Assembly (NCBI GenBank): GCA_002104945.1
Contig: MCFH01000102.1
Coordinates: 1-59,532 of the forward strand
Reading direction: 5' to 3'
Origin: Piromyces finnis
Taxonomy: Eukaryota; Neocallimastigomycota; Neocallimastigomycetes; Neocallimastigales; Neocallimastigaceae
Length of the DNA stretch: 59,532 nt
Shown here one piece after another: positions 1 through 10,725 of the stretch (its first letter is position 1; the number at the start of each line of letters is the position of its first letter). A program made the position numbers and the translations under genes. The notes beneath the pieces are model-generated. The model saw nothing but the letters and a program-made list of their open reading frames with translations. It was not told where the DNA came from and made no database searches.

Positions 1-1253
1 AAAAAATCTATTAAAATATTAAATGAATTAGTACTATCTATAAATCTATAATTTATATCTGCACCATTGGAAATGAGCAAAGAACATACATCGCTTCTAC
101 TTAATAAAAGAGAATAAACCGCGGGAGTTATTGTTTCTGCGAAAATGTTTTTTGGAACTTCATAATCAAAGTTTGAATATGAAAATAAATTAATAATAGA
201 TTCAATAAAATTCAAAGGTAACCCGAAAGATATAGCATTGGAGAGTACGTCATAATTTGAATCGTTAATATTGTCCATTAATGCATCATTATCTTGATAA
301 AAACAAATCAATTTCTCAATATCGCATTCTTTAATAATATTATTTAATTTATTTCTTTTTTCATTGATGATTTTATCCATGCATCTTTTAACCTGGTTAT
401 TGTCCAACATTAATTTATAATTTAAACATATATTATTGTTGTTATATTTATATTGGATAAAAAATTCGTATAACTTTGTTGAAAAACCAGGATGTTCGGC
501 TTCATCAAAATTCTTAATTATATATTCAATTTTACTTTTTAGCGATTTTCTTGAATCGTAACAAGAGAAAAATTTAAATTGGTCATATGTATTTTGGTAA
601 ATGCATCTGTAATACCACTGATAAGGTATATCAAAAGATCTTTCACACATTACAATTTTGTCAAAGTTTTCTTTTGATATACCATCTTTTTTCTGATACA
701 TTGAAAGTAACTGATTAACTAGGTCTTTATCACATAAATATTTGATATATGTGGATGCCAAATCGTATCTAAAATTAAAATTGTAAACATAATGTTTAAT
801 CATCATTATGTCCCAATCTCTGTTTAAAAGATACATAAAGACCTTGGTAGTGAATAAATTATTTTCCATCAATAATTTTGCAATGTTAAAATTATTTTGA
901 ACATAATTGACATCGCCCCCTTTACTGATAATGAAGTCTGCAATTTTAAAATGATTTTTTGAAATTGCAGCATATAGTGGCGATTTAATTTCACCATTTT
1001 TGAAAACGGTAAATTTATTGATATTATATTTTAATCTACTTAATAATATGTCTAAAAATTCAATTGAAACATTGCATTCAATTGCTGTGATAACTATGTC
1101 AAATTCTTTTTCTTTAATTAAATTAGTGAGTTGAACCATTTCATCTTGAAATTCAACCTCTTCAAAGAGGTCTTGTTCTGACTCATAAGAAATTGACATA
1201 GTGCTCTTATCACTGTCACAGTCATTATAATCAATATTGTAATTGCTATTCAT
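1..1253 (-). CDS. Ankyrin-type repeat protein, C-terminus beyond window edge
   Basis: Reading from an ATG at 1253 down to base 1 there is no stop, so about 417 codons of the N-terminal part are visible and the end lies outside. Ankyrin-like helices are recognisable by the signatures KSPLYAAISKNHFKIADFI and LLISNGADINYRF. The protein is a clear paralogue of the gene at 17492-19144: both share an acidic Ser-rich N-terminus, the phrase IPYQWYYRCIY and the same order of blocks, with roughly 60% identity by eye. No signal peptide or membrane segment is seen, so a cytoplasmic or nuclear scaffold-like role is inferred only from the repeat type. The upstream DNA is also conserved with the paralogue. 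The start is the first ATG after an A+T-rich leader and matches the paralogue's N-terminus. Confidence 0.8.
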   Translation of the reverse strand, partial: MNSNYNIDYNDCDSDKSTMSISYESEQDLFEEVEFQDEMVQLTNLIKEKEFDIVITAIECNVSIEFLDILLSRLKYNINKFTVFKNGEIKSPLYAAISKNHFKIADFIISKGGDVNYVQNNFNIAKLLMENNLFTTKVFMYLLNRDWDIMMIKHYVYNFNFRYDLASTYIKYLCDKDLVNQLLSMYQKKDGISKENFDKIVMCERSFDIPYQWYYRCIYQNTYDQFKFFSCYDSRKSLKSKIEYIIKNFDEAEHPGFSTKLYEFFIQYKYNNNNICLNYKLMLDNNQVKRCMDKIINEKRNKLNNIIKECDIEKLICFYQDNDALMDNINDSNYDVLSNAISFGLPLNFIESIINLFSYSNFDYEVPKNIFAETITPAVYSLLLSRSDVCSLLISNGADINYRFIDSTNSFNILIDF

Positions 1254-2739
1254 TTTGAAAAATAAAATAAAAATAGTTGAATTTGAATTTGTTTAACAAA
1301 CTAAAGATAAATAATATTTTACTGGTGTTTTTTTTAAATAAAAAACAATAAATATTAAAAGATAAAAAAAATGTATTTTATTTAATAAATAAAATTTAAA
1401 GTAATATTTAAATATGATTTGTTAATTAAATATTCTTAATAAATAAAGTTGTATTTTTTTATTCAATTAAATTTAAACTTTAATTTTATTTTATATATAA
1501 AGTAGTTTAATTAATTATATATCAGTTATTAAATCTTTTGAATTTTTTTTTATTATTTAAATGGATCAACCATTATTAATATTGAAATAAAAAAATAAAA
1601 AAATCAACTTTTCAGTAAATATAATGAATGATATTAATTATATTATATATTTTAATATTCAAAAAGCATATTATAGTATTTATTATAGTATAATTAAATA
1701 AAAAAAACTATTAATTAATTGTTATAAAGAGTTTTTTTTTATTAGAAATAAAATATATATTTCATTTATACAATTTATTATATTTATATTTAATTAAATT
1801 TAGGATATTTGATGATGTTAATTTATGTAATAATAAATATATAATTGGAACAGTTTGTTCAATTGTAGAAATAACTACATTAAAAAGAAATTTTTTTTTG
1901 GTAGTAATTTACCTATTTAATGGAAACAAAAAATATTAATTCAAGAGGAGAAAATTTCCAAAAACAACAATAACAACAAAACGAAAAAAAATTTAAATAT
2001 ATATAGAATCATATTTATTGAATACCATATTGGAAATAATGAAAGTAAAAAAATATATATATATATATACAATTGATTACTAAACAAATAATAATATAAT
2101 GCTTATATTTTAATATAATGTTTTATTCTAAAATAATCTTCATCTATGTAATTTCATATATTTTATAAAATTAAATGAAAAAATGTTACTTTTTTGGTTA
2201 CTTTTTTTTGTGTTGTTATAAATATAAATATAAACATATAGTTTATTTTAAATTTTTTTACATTTCAAGTATGTAATAGAATGGATGATTAATAATAGTA
2301 ATAAAATAAATATTAAAATATACCTTAATAAATTTTTAAAATATAGATAATGATAATGGTTTTGAATTATATTGAATTAACCTTTTTGAACTTTATGTTC
2401 TTTCATATTATTGTATATAGATAAAATTATTAAATATCAATGATAAAATTAGTGAAATAATTTTAGCTTTAGTTAATTTTTTTGATGTCTTTATTAATAA
2501 ATATTAATATAATTTATTAACATTTAAATATACTTTTTATTCTTTCTCAAAATATTATACATTTATACAATTAATTTTCTTTTCTTTTAAGTATTATTTT
2601 AAATATATATTTTTAAAAAACACCTTTTAAATATAGTCACAACTTTTATAAAAGTAATTTTAATTCATTTTAATGATTACATATCTAATAATAATTTATT
2701 CAAAAAAAATTTAAATAAATTTCATTAATCAATTTTTTG
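1254..2739. other. Intergenic, with a duplicated 5' flank
   Basis: No gene is supported. Bases 1254-1590 match the 5' flank of the paralogue at 19145-19540 in scattered blocks, including a shared stretch around 1420-1453 and a block at 1561-1574 beginning ATGGATCAACC. The rest is low-complexity A+T-rich DNA. Confidence 0.6.
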
Positions 2740-3540
2740 ATACTTTCTTCATAAATCGGAGCTCTAAAATCTGTATTATTATTTTTATCTAATACTAATA
2801 CTATTATTAATTATAACATTTTCATATTTTTTTATTTATCATCACTTTCATCACTTTTATTGGGTCAATACTAATGTTTTTTTAAGATATAAAATTTTCT
2901 ACTACTAATTTTTCTAAATACTCAATTTCATTCTATTGTTTTTTCTTTAAAACTCATACCCATATATTTACTATAACTACATTTGCTATCACCTATATTT
3001 TTTATCATATAATTAATCTTCTAATTGGATTATTATTTGTTGCATTTTCATATAAAGTAGTTATACTATTTAATTTATTTGATTCAATTGACATTTATGT
3101 GTTTTTTTGTTGATAATAGAAAATAAAATCTATATCCATTATTTTAATACTTTTTTAACAGTCAAATTCATATACAATTTCAAATTTTGAAACTGGATAA
3201 CTTCCGTCAATTATTTATATTTGTTGTAAAACTTTATATCTTATGCTTAATTAAAATTATTCATTGTGTATATTAGTTTTTCTTGATTCTTCATCGGTTT
3301 TTCATATTTATATGAAGGGATATAAATAATTTTCATATAGCATCAAATCAAGCAATTGGAAATTAATAGATATTGGTTAGGTAAAGAAAGTAATACATAG
3401 TGTGAATCTAATTAGTATTTGATCACCTGAAAAATTAAAACATAGTAATAATTTTACAAATAATATTATCATAGGTATCAGGTATCTCTTTCATAGAACG
3501 TAATTTCTACTTTCTGTAATTTTTGTATGGATAGAAATAA
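2740..3540 (-). pseudogene. Decayed copy of the 29.6-31.5 kb gene
   Basis: This stretch aligns at the DNA level, same strand sense, with 30640-31325. The clearest match is 3330-3500 against 31140-31310 (for example the shared words TTTTCATATA and CAAATAATATTATCATA), with a further match at 3160-3250 against 30960-31050. It carries many indels and stops in all frames and no open frame survives. The function is unknown, as for its better preserved relative. It shows that this gene family has been present at least twice at this locus. The limits are approximate because similarity fades at both ends. Confidence 0.6.
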
Positions 3541-3948
3541 AATAGTTACATTAGTAGTTTTTTACTACCTTTAAATGAATTGAAAATACTTAAATATAAA
3601 ATATAAGCCTCTCATGTAATAAGTATAATCTTTCTTATAAATTATATTATTTAATTTTATTTATATAAAAAATAAAAATTATTTTATTTATTTAATAACT
3701 TTACATTCAAATTAATACATGTATTATAGATTTATATAAATTTGTTAACTTTAATTTATCACAATTAAAAATATAAAAATCTTTTCTAATTATATAGTAA
3801 TTGAAAATACAGAAACATTAAAGTTAATAAATTTATTATATTTAATTCTACTAATATAATAAAAAATTAAAAAAAATAATTATATCATTAATTTATATAA
3901 TTTATATATTAAATACTAAGTAAATATATTATGTATATTATTCTATTT
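3541..3948. other. Intergenic
   Basis: A+T-rich DNA downstream of the large ankyrin-type gene. Nothing recognisable is seen. Confidence 0.5.
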
Positions 3949-6900
3949 TTAATTGTCTTTGTTTATCCTTTCCACTACATGGTTTTTACTTCTTTTATTT
4001 CTTATCAATTTAATATGCACTTCTTTAAGATAGTTTTCCATTTTGACATTATTTTGTTGAGATGCATATTTCCATAATGAAACTTTATTATTATCATCAT
4101 CATAAATTTCAGTTTCGATATTCTTTAATCTATTGTTAATCATGATATTAATAATATTATAGCAGTCTAAGATTATAGAATACTTTAATAAATTACTTAT
4201 AAAATTTTCTTCTGTATAATCAATAAAAAGTTTTAAATAAGTTAATTTTGAATTTTCTTTTAATTTTTTAAACAATTTCTCAAATTCTTTTAAACTATAA
4301 ATATTCATTTTAGCTTTATTATCTATGAAACATTTCACAATATCTTCATTAATATTTTTTCTTGTTATGGCAAAATAAAATATAGAACATTTATTTTTGC
4401 CTTTTGAGCGAATAATATAATTAACATTAGCACCGTGTTTTATCAGTAATTTAAGTATTTCACAATTATTTTTAATTATAGCTTGAATTATTGGAATTTT
4501 TCCATTGACATAATTGATATTACCTTTGAAATACCTTAGTATCAATTTAAGAATATTTATATTTTCAGTTTCTATTGCCATATTTAAAGCGGAACATATA
4601 GCTTTTCCAATATTAATGTAATTTCTTCTTCCTTTTTTAATATATTTCAAAAACAATTTAGTATAATATACTAAATTTAGCTTTATTGAATAAAGTAAAG
4701 CGTTATCAAAATCGTCAATTTTAAATTCTTTACTTAACAAGTAATGAACCATTTTTTCAGACTCTTCCTCCTTTTCAATCATCATTCCCATAACTAACGG
4801 ATTTATATGAAACTTTAATTTATGAATATTAATATAATAATCTATACAATCTATGAAATCAAATTTATCATATAGATGGGATTGTCTGTTACAAATTATA
4901 ATTTTAAATAATTCTGTATTTGAATTGACATCCGAAAAATAATCTTTTAAATTTCTACTTCTACAACTTTTAAATATTTTATTTAATATCCCTTTTATAT
5001 TAAAAAAAATTATTCCAGTAATAATATTTTCAGATGAGATAAGATTAATAAATTTATCTGAATCAATACTGAGTAAATACAATATGGAATATTTATCCTC
5101 TTTCAATAAAGCATAATATAATATTAAATTTTTATATCTATCTATCATGTTTACATTATTTATATTTACATATTTTTTAATATCGAAATTCTCATTAAAT
5201 AAATATGCTTTTATAATATCATTATCAAACATACAATCAATGGTATAAAGTGTTGAATTACTATTATTATTGTTTCTTTCATTATAATGATATCTTAGAT
5301 GTCTATTATTATTATTTAATTTTAATCTTTTATTTTCATTTTCATCTTCAATAATAATTATTGTTTCTGTACTATTACGTTTATTCCTTTCTTCTATTGC
5401 TCTATTACTATTTACGTCACTAAAACAGTTTTTCTCAGTATTTTGATATTCATTTTCATTTTCATCATCGTCAATAATTATTGTTTCTGTTCTATTACGT
5501 TTATTCCTTTCTTCTATTGCTCTATTACTATTTACGTCACTAAAACAGTTTTTCTCAGTATTTTGATATTCATTTACATTTTCTTCATCATCAATAATTA
5601 TTATTGTTTCTGTTCTATTACGTTTATTCCTTTCTTCTATTGCTCTATTACTATTTACGTCACTAAAACAGTTTTTCTCAGTATTTTGATATTCATTTAC
5701 ATTTTCTTCATCATCAATAATTATTATTGTTTCTGTTTTATCATGCTTATTCTCTTTTTCAAATATTCTATTATTATTCACACCACTAAAGCAGTTTTTC
5801 TCAGTATTTTGATATGTAATTTTACTATTTTTGTTAGATTCATTTAAATAGATATTTGAACTATTTTTACATATTTTATTTTTTTTTATTAAATAATCAA
5901 AAATTATTTTATTTATAACATGATTATTATCCTCTAAAGATTTTTCTAGTATGGTTTTATTTTCGCGATTTCTTAAATTTAAATCAGCGCCATAATCCAA
6001 TAAAATTTTAAATAGACTATAATCTTGATTTAAATATTTTTCTTTAAATGAATTACAACCACAATGTCTGTAAGAAATAAATAATGGATATTCATCATAA
6101 CCATTACAATTACTATTGACATTAATTTGTTTATTAATTATTGGATGGAATAATAGACATTTAATCAATTCATGATTATTGTCTTTTATTCCATTAATAA
6201 ATAAAAGACCAATATTCTTTTCTTTATAGTCATTTTTTATTTTCATATATATTTTATCATTATTTTTGTTGAACATTATATTTTTATAAATGGCTTCAAG
6301 GTCCTTAATTTCAATAATAATGTTTTCTTTATCATACTTTTTTGGTGTCGAAATACCTAGTGATAATTCATCTAAATTAATTTTTAATAAGGATCCTATC
6401 ATCCTGATATATTTTTCTTTATTATCAACAAAAATATCATTTTCAATGGATTTTAAAATATATTTTAAATCTATGTACGATTTTTTAAAACTTTTATTTA
6501 AAAGAAATTTTGGAATAAGAATATTGATTATTTTTTCTTTATTATTATTATTTTTAATTAAAGATATTAATATTTCATTAATATCTATTTTATTAAAATT
6601 AAATGATTCATTAATGAAAAATGTGTTGCTGAATATTTTAATTTCATTAACATTATTAAAATTATATTTTACACTATTCATTAATAAATCTTGAATATTT
6701 ATATTATTAATAATTTTTAATTTTTTTTGCTTATTTAAAACATTAATAAGCATTCTTAAAATATTAGTATATTTGTTATAATATACTGAATTTATAATAT
6801 AATCAAATTTAACAGTATCATCTGGATATTCATTTGCAATTGTTTCAATAATATTTTCAAAATATTTATTATGTAAATGATTTTTATCCATTTTGTCAAT

Positions 6901-8091
6901 AATTTTTAATAATATAGTATCATAATTTATATAATAATTGCTATTATAAGAAAATAAAAAAAGTGATTTTAAAATACAATCTATAAATGAATATTTTTTA
7001 TTTTCGGCATAAAAAAGTAAAAGGTTATAAAAACTAATATTTTTAACAACATTTTCATTCATTTTTAAAAATTTTAATAACATTTCAATTATCCATATTT
7101 TAGATGAATTTGCTACATAGTATAATATGTTTTCAATAAATGAAATGTTATAATTTTCAAAATTATATTTTATAATATATTCTAATAAATTTAACTTATT
7201 TTCAACTCGACGTGTATAAGATACATCGCCAATAATATATTTATATAATTTCAATTTATTTAATATTTTCATGATTTCACTTGAACTTTTTTTGTCATAT
7301 TTTATTAATATGCTAATAGTTGGGTAATCGTAAGAGTCAACTTTTTTGTCGATATCCTTATATTCACAATTAAATTTTTCATAATTAAAAGTACGGTTAT
7401 AGATTTTTTCAGTAAGATTAATATCTGTTTTTTCACCGTATTTTAATTCATAAATTTGATTATTTGTTAAAGGAATCCTGTATTTAAAACAAGTTAAAAA
7501 TTTAATGATATAAATGAAATTTTTATCTTTTAATTTATAATTTAAAACACGCTTTAACATTTCTTCATTTTTGCTTTCAATCAACATTATAATAAAACTT
7601 TCAATATTTTTATCTAAGTTTTCATTATCAAAGTTTTCTAAAAATTTTAATATTTTAACTATATCAACTTTCTCAATATAATATTTTTGAATGAAGGATA
7701 TCAAATTTACCCCTTCGTTATTTACATAATTTGTATTAGCACCCATTCTCATTAAGGAATGTGCCAATAAAAATTGTTCTTTTATCATTGCATCAAATAA
7801 TGGTATTTTAACATCGCCATCTATTTTAAATGTATAGTTTAATTCTTTATAATCAAAATACCTGATAATGCATAAAATTATATTTTTTGTATTTTCACTT
7901 TCTTTTTCGACAGTTCCTATAGCACAAGTAAGAACGTCAAACTTATTATCTTGGTTCAATTTCATTCTAAATTTATTATAATTACTTTCATTTAATCTTT
8001 TTTCAAATGCTTGAGTATCAGTATTATTGTCAATACAATATTTAATGAATTCTATTAATTCATCTATTTTTTCTTTTAACATAGCAGCCAT
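3949..8091 (-). CDS. Large ankyrin-type protein with four SIM-like tandem repeats
   Basis: A single 1380-codon frame opens with ATG at 8091. Degenerate ankyrin repeats are spread over both halves; recognisable ones include IPLFDAMIKEQFLLAHSLM near residue 100, LFKILLDYGADLNLRN near 690, and ILKLLIKHGANVNYI near 1215. Between them, residues 760 to about 918 hold four copies of a 40-41 residue repeat. Each copy has YQNTEKNCF, a basic stretch, then TETIIII followed by acidic residues. That last motif looks like a SUMO-interaction motif, so the protein could bind SUMO-modified partners; this is inference. No signal peptide or membrane segment is seen. The gene is intact, unlike most of its neighbours, although its Asn/Lys/Ile-rich composition partly reflects the base bias. 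Its ankyrin style resembles the flanking genes, but it is not a close paralogue of them. Confidence 0.85.
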   Translation of the reverse strand: MAAMLKEKIDELIEFIKYCIDNNTDTQAFEKRLNESNYNKFRMKLNQDNKFDVLTCAIGTVEKESENTKNIILCIIRYFDYKELNYTFKIDGDVKIPLFDAMIKEQFLLAHSLMRMGANTNYVNNEGVNLISFIQKYYIEKVDIVKILKFLENFDNENLDKNIESFIIMLIESKNEEMLKRVLNYKLKDKNFIYIIKFLTCFKYRIPLTNNQIYELKYGEKTDINLTEKIYNRTFNYEKFNCEYKDIDKKVDSYDYPTISILIKYDKKSSSEIMKILNKLKLYKYIIGDVSYTRRVENKLNLLEYIIKYNFENYNISFIENILYYVANSSKIWIIEMLLKFLKMNENVVKNISFYNLLLFYAENKKYSFIDCILKSLFLFSYNSNYYINYDTILLKIIDKMDKNHLHNKYFENIIETIANEYPDDTVKFDYIINSVYYNKYTNILRMLINVLNKQKKLKIINNINIQDLLMNSVKYNFNNVNEIKIFSNTFFINESFNFNKIDINEILISLIKNNNNKEKIINILIPKFLLNKSFKKSYIDLKYILKSIENDIFVDNKEKYIRMIGSLLKINLDELSLGISTPKKYDKENIIIEIKDLEAIYKNIMFNKNNDKIYMKIKNDYKEKNIGLLFINGIKDNNHELIKCLLFHPIINKQINVNSNCNGYDEYPLFISYRHCGCNSFKEKYLNQDYSLFKILLDYGADLNLRNRENKTILEKSLEDNNHVINKIIFDYLIKKNKICKNSSNIYLNESNKNSKITYQNTEKNCFSGVNNNRIFEKENKHDKTETIIIIDDEENVNEYQNTEKNCFSDVNSNRAIEERNKRNRTETIIIIDDEENVNEYQNTEKNCFSDVNSNRAIEERNKRNRTETIIIDDDENENEYQNTEKNCFSDVNSNRAIEERNKRNSTETIIIIEDENENKRLKLNNNNRHLRYHYNERNNNNSNSTLYTIDCMFDNDIIKAYLFNENFDIKKYVNINNVNMIDRYKNLILYYALLKEDKYSILYLLSIDSDKFINLISSENIITGIIFFNIKGILNKIFKSCRSRNLKDYFSDVNSNTELFKIIICNRQSHLYDKFDFIDCIDYYINIHKLKFHINPLVMGMMIEKEEESEKMVHYLLSKEFKIDDFDNALLYSIKLNLVYYTKLFLKYIKKGRRNYINIGKAICSALNMAIETENINILKLILRYFKGNINYVNGKIPIIQAIIKNNCEILKLLIKHGANVNYIIRSKGKNKCSIFYFAITRKNINEDIVKCFIDNKAKMNIYSLKEFEKLFKKLKENSKLTYLKLFIDYTEENFISNLLKYSIILDCYNIINIMINNRLKNIETEIYDDDNNKVSLWKYASQQNNVKMENYLKEVHIKLIRNKRSKNHVVERINKDN
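5340..5814 (-). repeat. Four in-frame tandem repeats of 120-123 bp
   Basis: Four head-to-tail units start at about 5814, 5691, 5568 and 5448 on the minus strand. Spacings are 123, 123 and 120 bp, so the reading frame is kept. The inner copies are almost identical and the outer ones have diverged. They encode residues 760 to about 918 of the ankyrin-type protein. Confidence 0.9.
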
Positions 8092-9006
8092 GTTTATTAA
8101 TTTTTAATAATATGGAAAGAGTATAGTGCTTTTTAAAAAGATATATAACAATATATTTATCAATAATGCTAAATTATTGTTCTAACCTCTATAATTATGT
8201 TAATTTTTTATACTAAATAAAATAGGAAATTATATTATAATATATATGATAGGATTAGATTATTTCTTATTCTTATTATATAAATATAAAATAAAGAATA
8301 TTAAGTTTTAATATTTAATGTTACCATTTAACCTTTATTAAAAAATGGGAGAATCTTTACAATAAATTTACAATAAAGTTTTTATAAATTTTTAGAAATA
8401 AATATTAAAAAAAAATTAAATACATTAAAAATAAGTGAAAGATTTAAATTTTGACTTTTCAAAAAGTTTTAATAATTTACATGACTCTATAAAAATGATA
8501 ATTGTAAATTACAAAAATATTATTATCCATATGTTATGAAAAGTGATGTTTTTATCACAAATTTAAATCTTGGAGCTTGTTAATAATATAATTTAAATTA
8601 TTTCTTAATATTTTTATAAATATTTCATCTTTAAATAAAATAAAAGAACAGAAATACAAAAAAATATATACTTTCAATTAAACATTTACATTAATTATTA
8701 TAAAAACAAAAAAAAATTATTAAGTTATAAAGAAAAAATTAAGTTAAAATCCATAGAAAATAGCATTTATTAATTTCCCTATTATTTATATTAAAATATA
8801 GTATTTATTAAAAATATTTTTTCTGACTTTTTACCTGAAAAACTCCCAGTTTAAAATGTTTAAAAGAAGTAGAATTTTTTAAAAAAAGTCGTCAATGTTT
8901 AACTAAATTATTAAAAATTGGAGTATATACTAAATATATTGATTTTTTATCTTATATTAAACTTTATCAGTATTATCTAAAAATAAAAATTAGAAACATA
9001 ATTTTA
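8092..9006. other. Intergenic
   Basis: A+T-rich spacer upstream of the large ankyrin-type gene. No open frame, repeat or recognised element is seen. Confidence 0.5.
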
Positions 9007-10725
9007 TTGAAGTATCTTGTCCAGTATCGTGAAATGTATCCGAAAGAAAGGTATATTGAAAGAGTAAAAACAAAAAATGTTGGATTATTATTAGAGAATG
9101 AAAATGATACTACCCAATTGGAACATTATTTATATAAATTAATGATAAAGGAGTATTTATCCCGAAAAAAAAAAACATCCAATATAATAAATTAGTGGAC
9201 AACAAAATTAATAGTAATAATGATAACAATTATTTAATACTTTTTAATAATGACGAGTTTTTAAACTTTTTCGTTAAAGAGTATTTTAAATTTATTAGCT
9301 TACCAAGGATAAATCATCAACTTTCGAAATTCCAATACAACAATAAAAAAATCAATTCTGATTTAAACAGTATTAAAAATATAAAAAATTCATATTTATC
9401 TCAAAAAAAAATCAATATAAATCCTAGATTTTGGGAGAGGGTAAAAAAAATCGGATCAAAAAAAATTTTAAATTAATAAAATAATGGTTTTTATTTAGTT
9501 CTTAAATATTAATTCTAGAAAATTAAAAATTATATATCACATTGTTTTTTAGAATTATCTAATAAGTCCGTTCATACTTTATAATTAGCGCCATTACCAT
9601 TACCAATTACATTCCACCTCATAAATGGCAGCAATTGAGTTATCCAATGAAATAACAATAATTCTTGAATAATTCGATTATGATTATTTAAATTCAAATG
9701 GAGATGCGAATAATGACATTGAAAAGGATTTAGGTTTTGACACTGAAAGTATTAATCTAATTAATGGCGATAAATATGATAAATATATTAAAGGAAATAA
9801 TAAATTATTCATGAATTTAAAAAGATCTCGTATACCTTGCTATGAAATATTTATAAATAATTTTGTTGATGTTAATGATTATACAGATTTATAAAGTAAA
9901 AAAGAATTCAATGATAAAAATAATTTTTGAATTGAAAAAAAAATTGTATATTATGTATAAAATATTTACAAAAAAAAATTTAAATTATTCCTTTTTTTTT
10001 ATTACAGAGAAAATAAGACATTTATATTATGAAAGATATCTTGGTATATTTATTAACAAATCAATTATTATTACATATATTTTAAGAATTTTAAAAAGGA
10101 TAAGAATAATAAAATGAGATTTATGAGGAAGCAATTAAATAAAGTAAATAAAGCTAACAAAATACAATCTTTAAATATTGATTTTGAATATAAAATAATT
10201 ATATAAAATTTTATATTCAATAATAAAGTTTTATGATAAAGCATTAAATTATAAATACGAAAATATTATATTAAAATATAAAGGTTTCAGGAATACAGAT
10301 ATATTAAGTTTAAATAAGCTTTATTATGAATTTTTTAACATCAAACGAATAAATAATGAATGTTCGAAATAGACAATGAAAATAAATCTTATTTTTTATT
10401 GATATTAGGAATATACCTATTAAATTCCAATTATTCTAATAATTATTTGTATAATTCAGTTGATAATTTCAATATTTGTAGGAATAAATATATGGTATAT
10501 GATAATAAAATTGCTATTAACCTATGGTTAAAATGGATTAATACTACTAGTTATTTGTAGATATATAATAAAGAATTTCATGAAAAAGAAAATGAAATAA
10601 TAGAAAACACTAGAATTATAAATAATGTTTTACAAATATATCTAAGAGATTTTTTCAACTGTGATAGTTATACAAATATCAATCAATTAATGTTACCATC
10701 TTTATTTTTATTATTTGAATTACAA
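9007..10725 (+). pseudogene. Unrecognised decayed gene
   Basis: Coding-like plus-strand pieces succeed one another in different frames: 9007-9195 (contains a run YIERVKTKNVG), 9195-9476, a piece from ATG 9624 with stops after about 15 and 90 codons, and 10360-10725, which is open except for a TAG at 10558. The codons look like those of real genes here (Asp, Glu and Asn mixed with polar residues), yet neither of the first two pieces has an ATG at its start. I do not recognise the product. The simplest reading is one gene, or two adjacent ones, broken by several stops and frameshifts. It could instead be an unannotated multi-exon gene with short introns, but no consistent splice sites were seen. 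Confidence 0.35.

Noticed and set aside
5340-5814. CRISPR-like regular repeats
   Set aside because: The units are contiguous, 120-123 bp, in frame within an open reading frame, and without spacers.
5443-5847. Plus-strand open frame of 134 codons rich in Phe/Ile
   Set aside because: It is the complement of the coding repeats of the ankyrin-type gene.
9624-10200. Alternative genetic code with TAA or TAG as sense
   Set aside because: Intact genes here use standard stops once, at the end; the stops in relics are mixed TAA, TAG and TGA and come with frameshifts.
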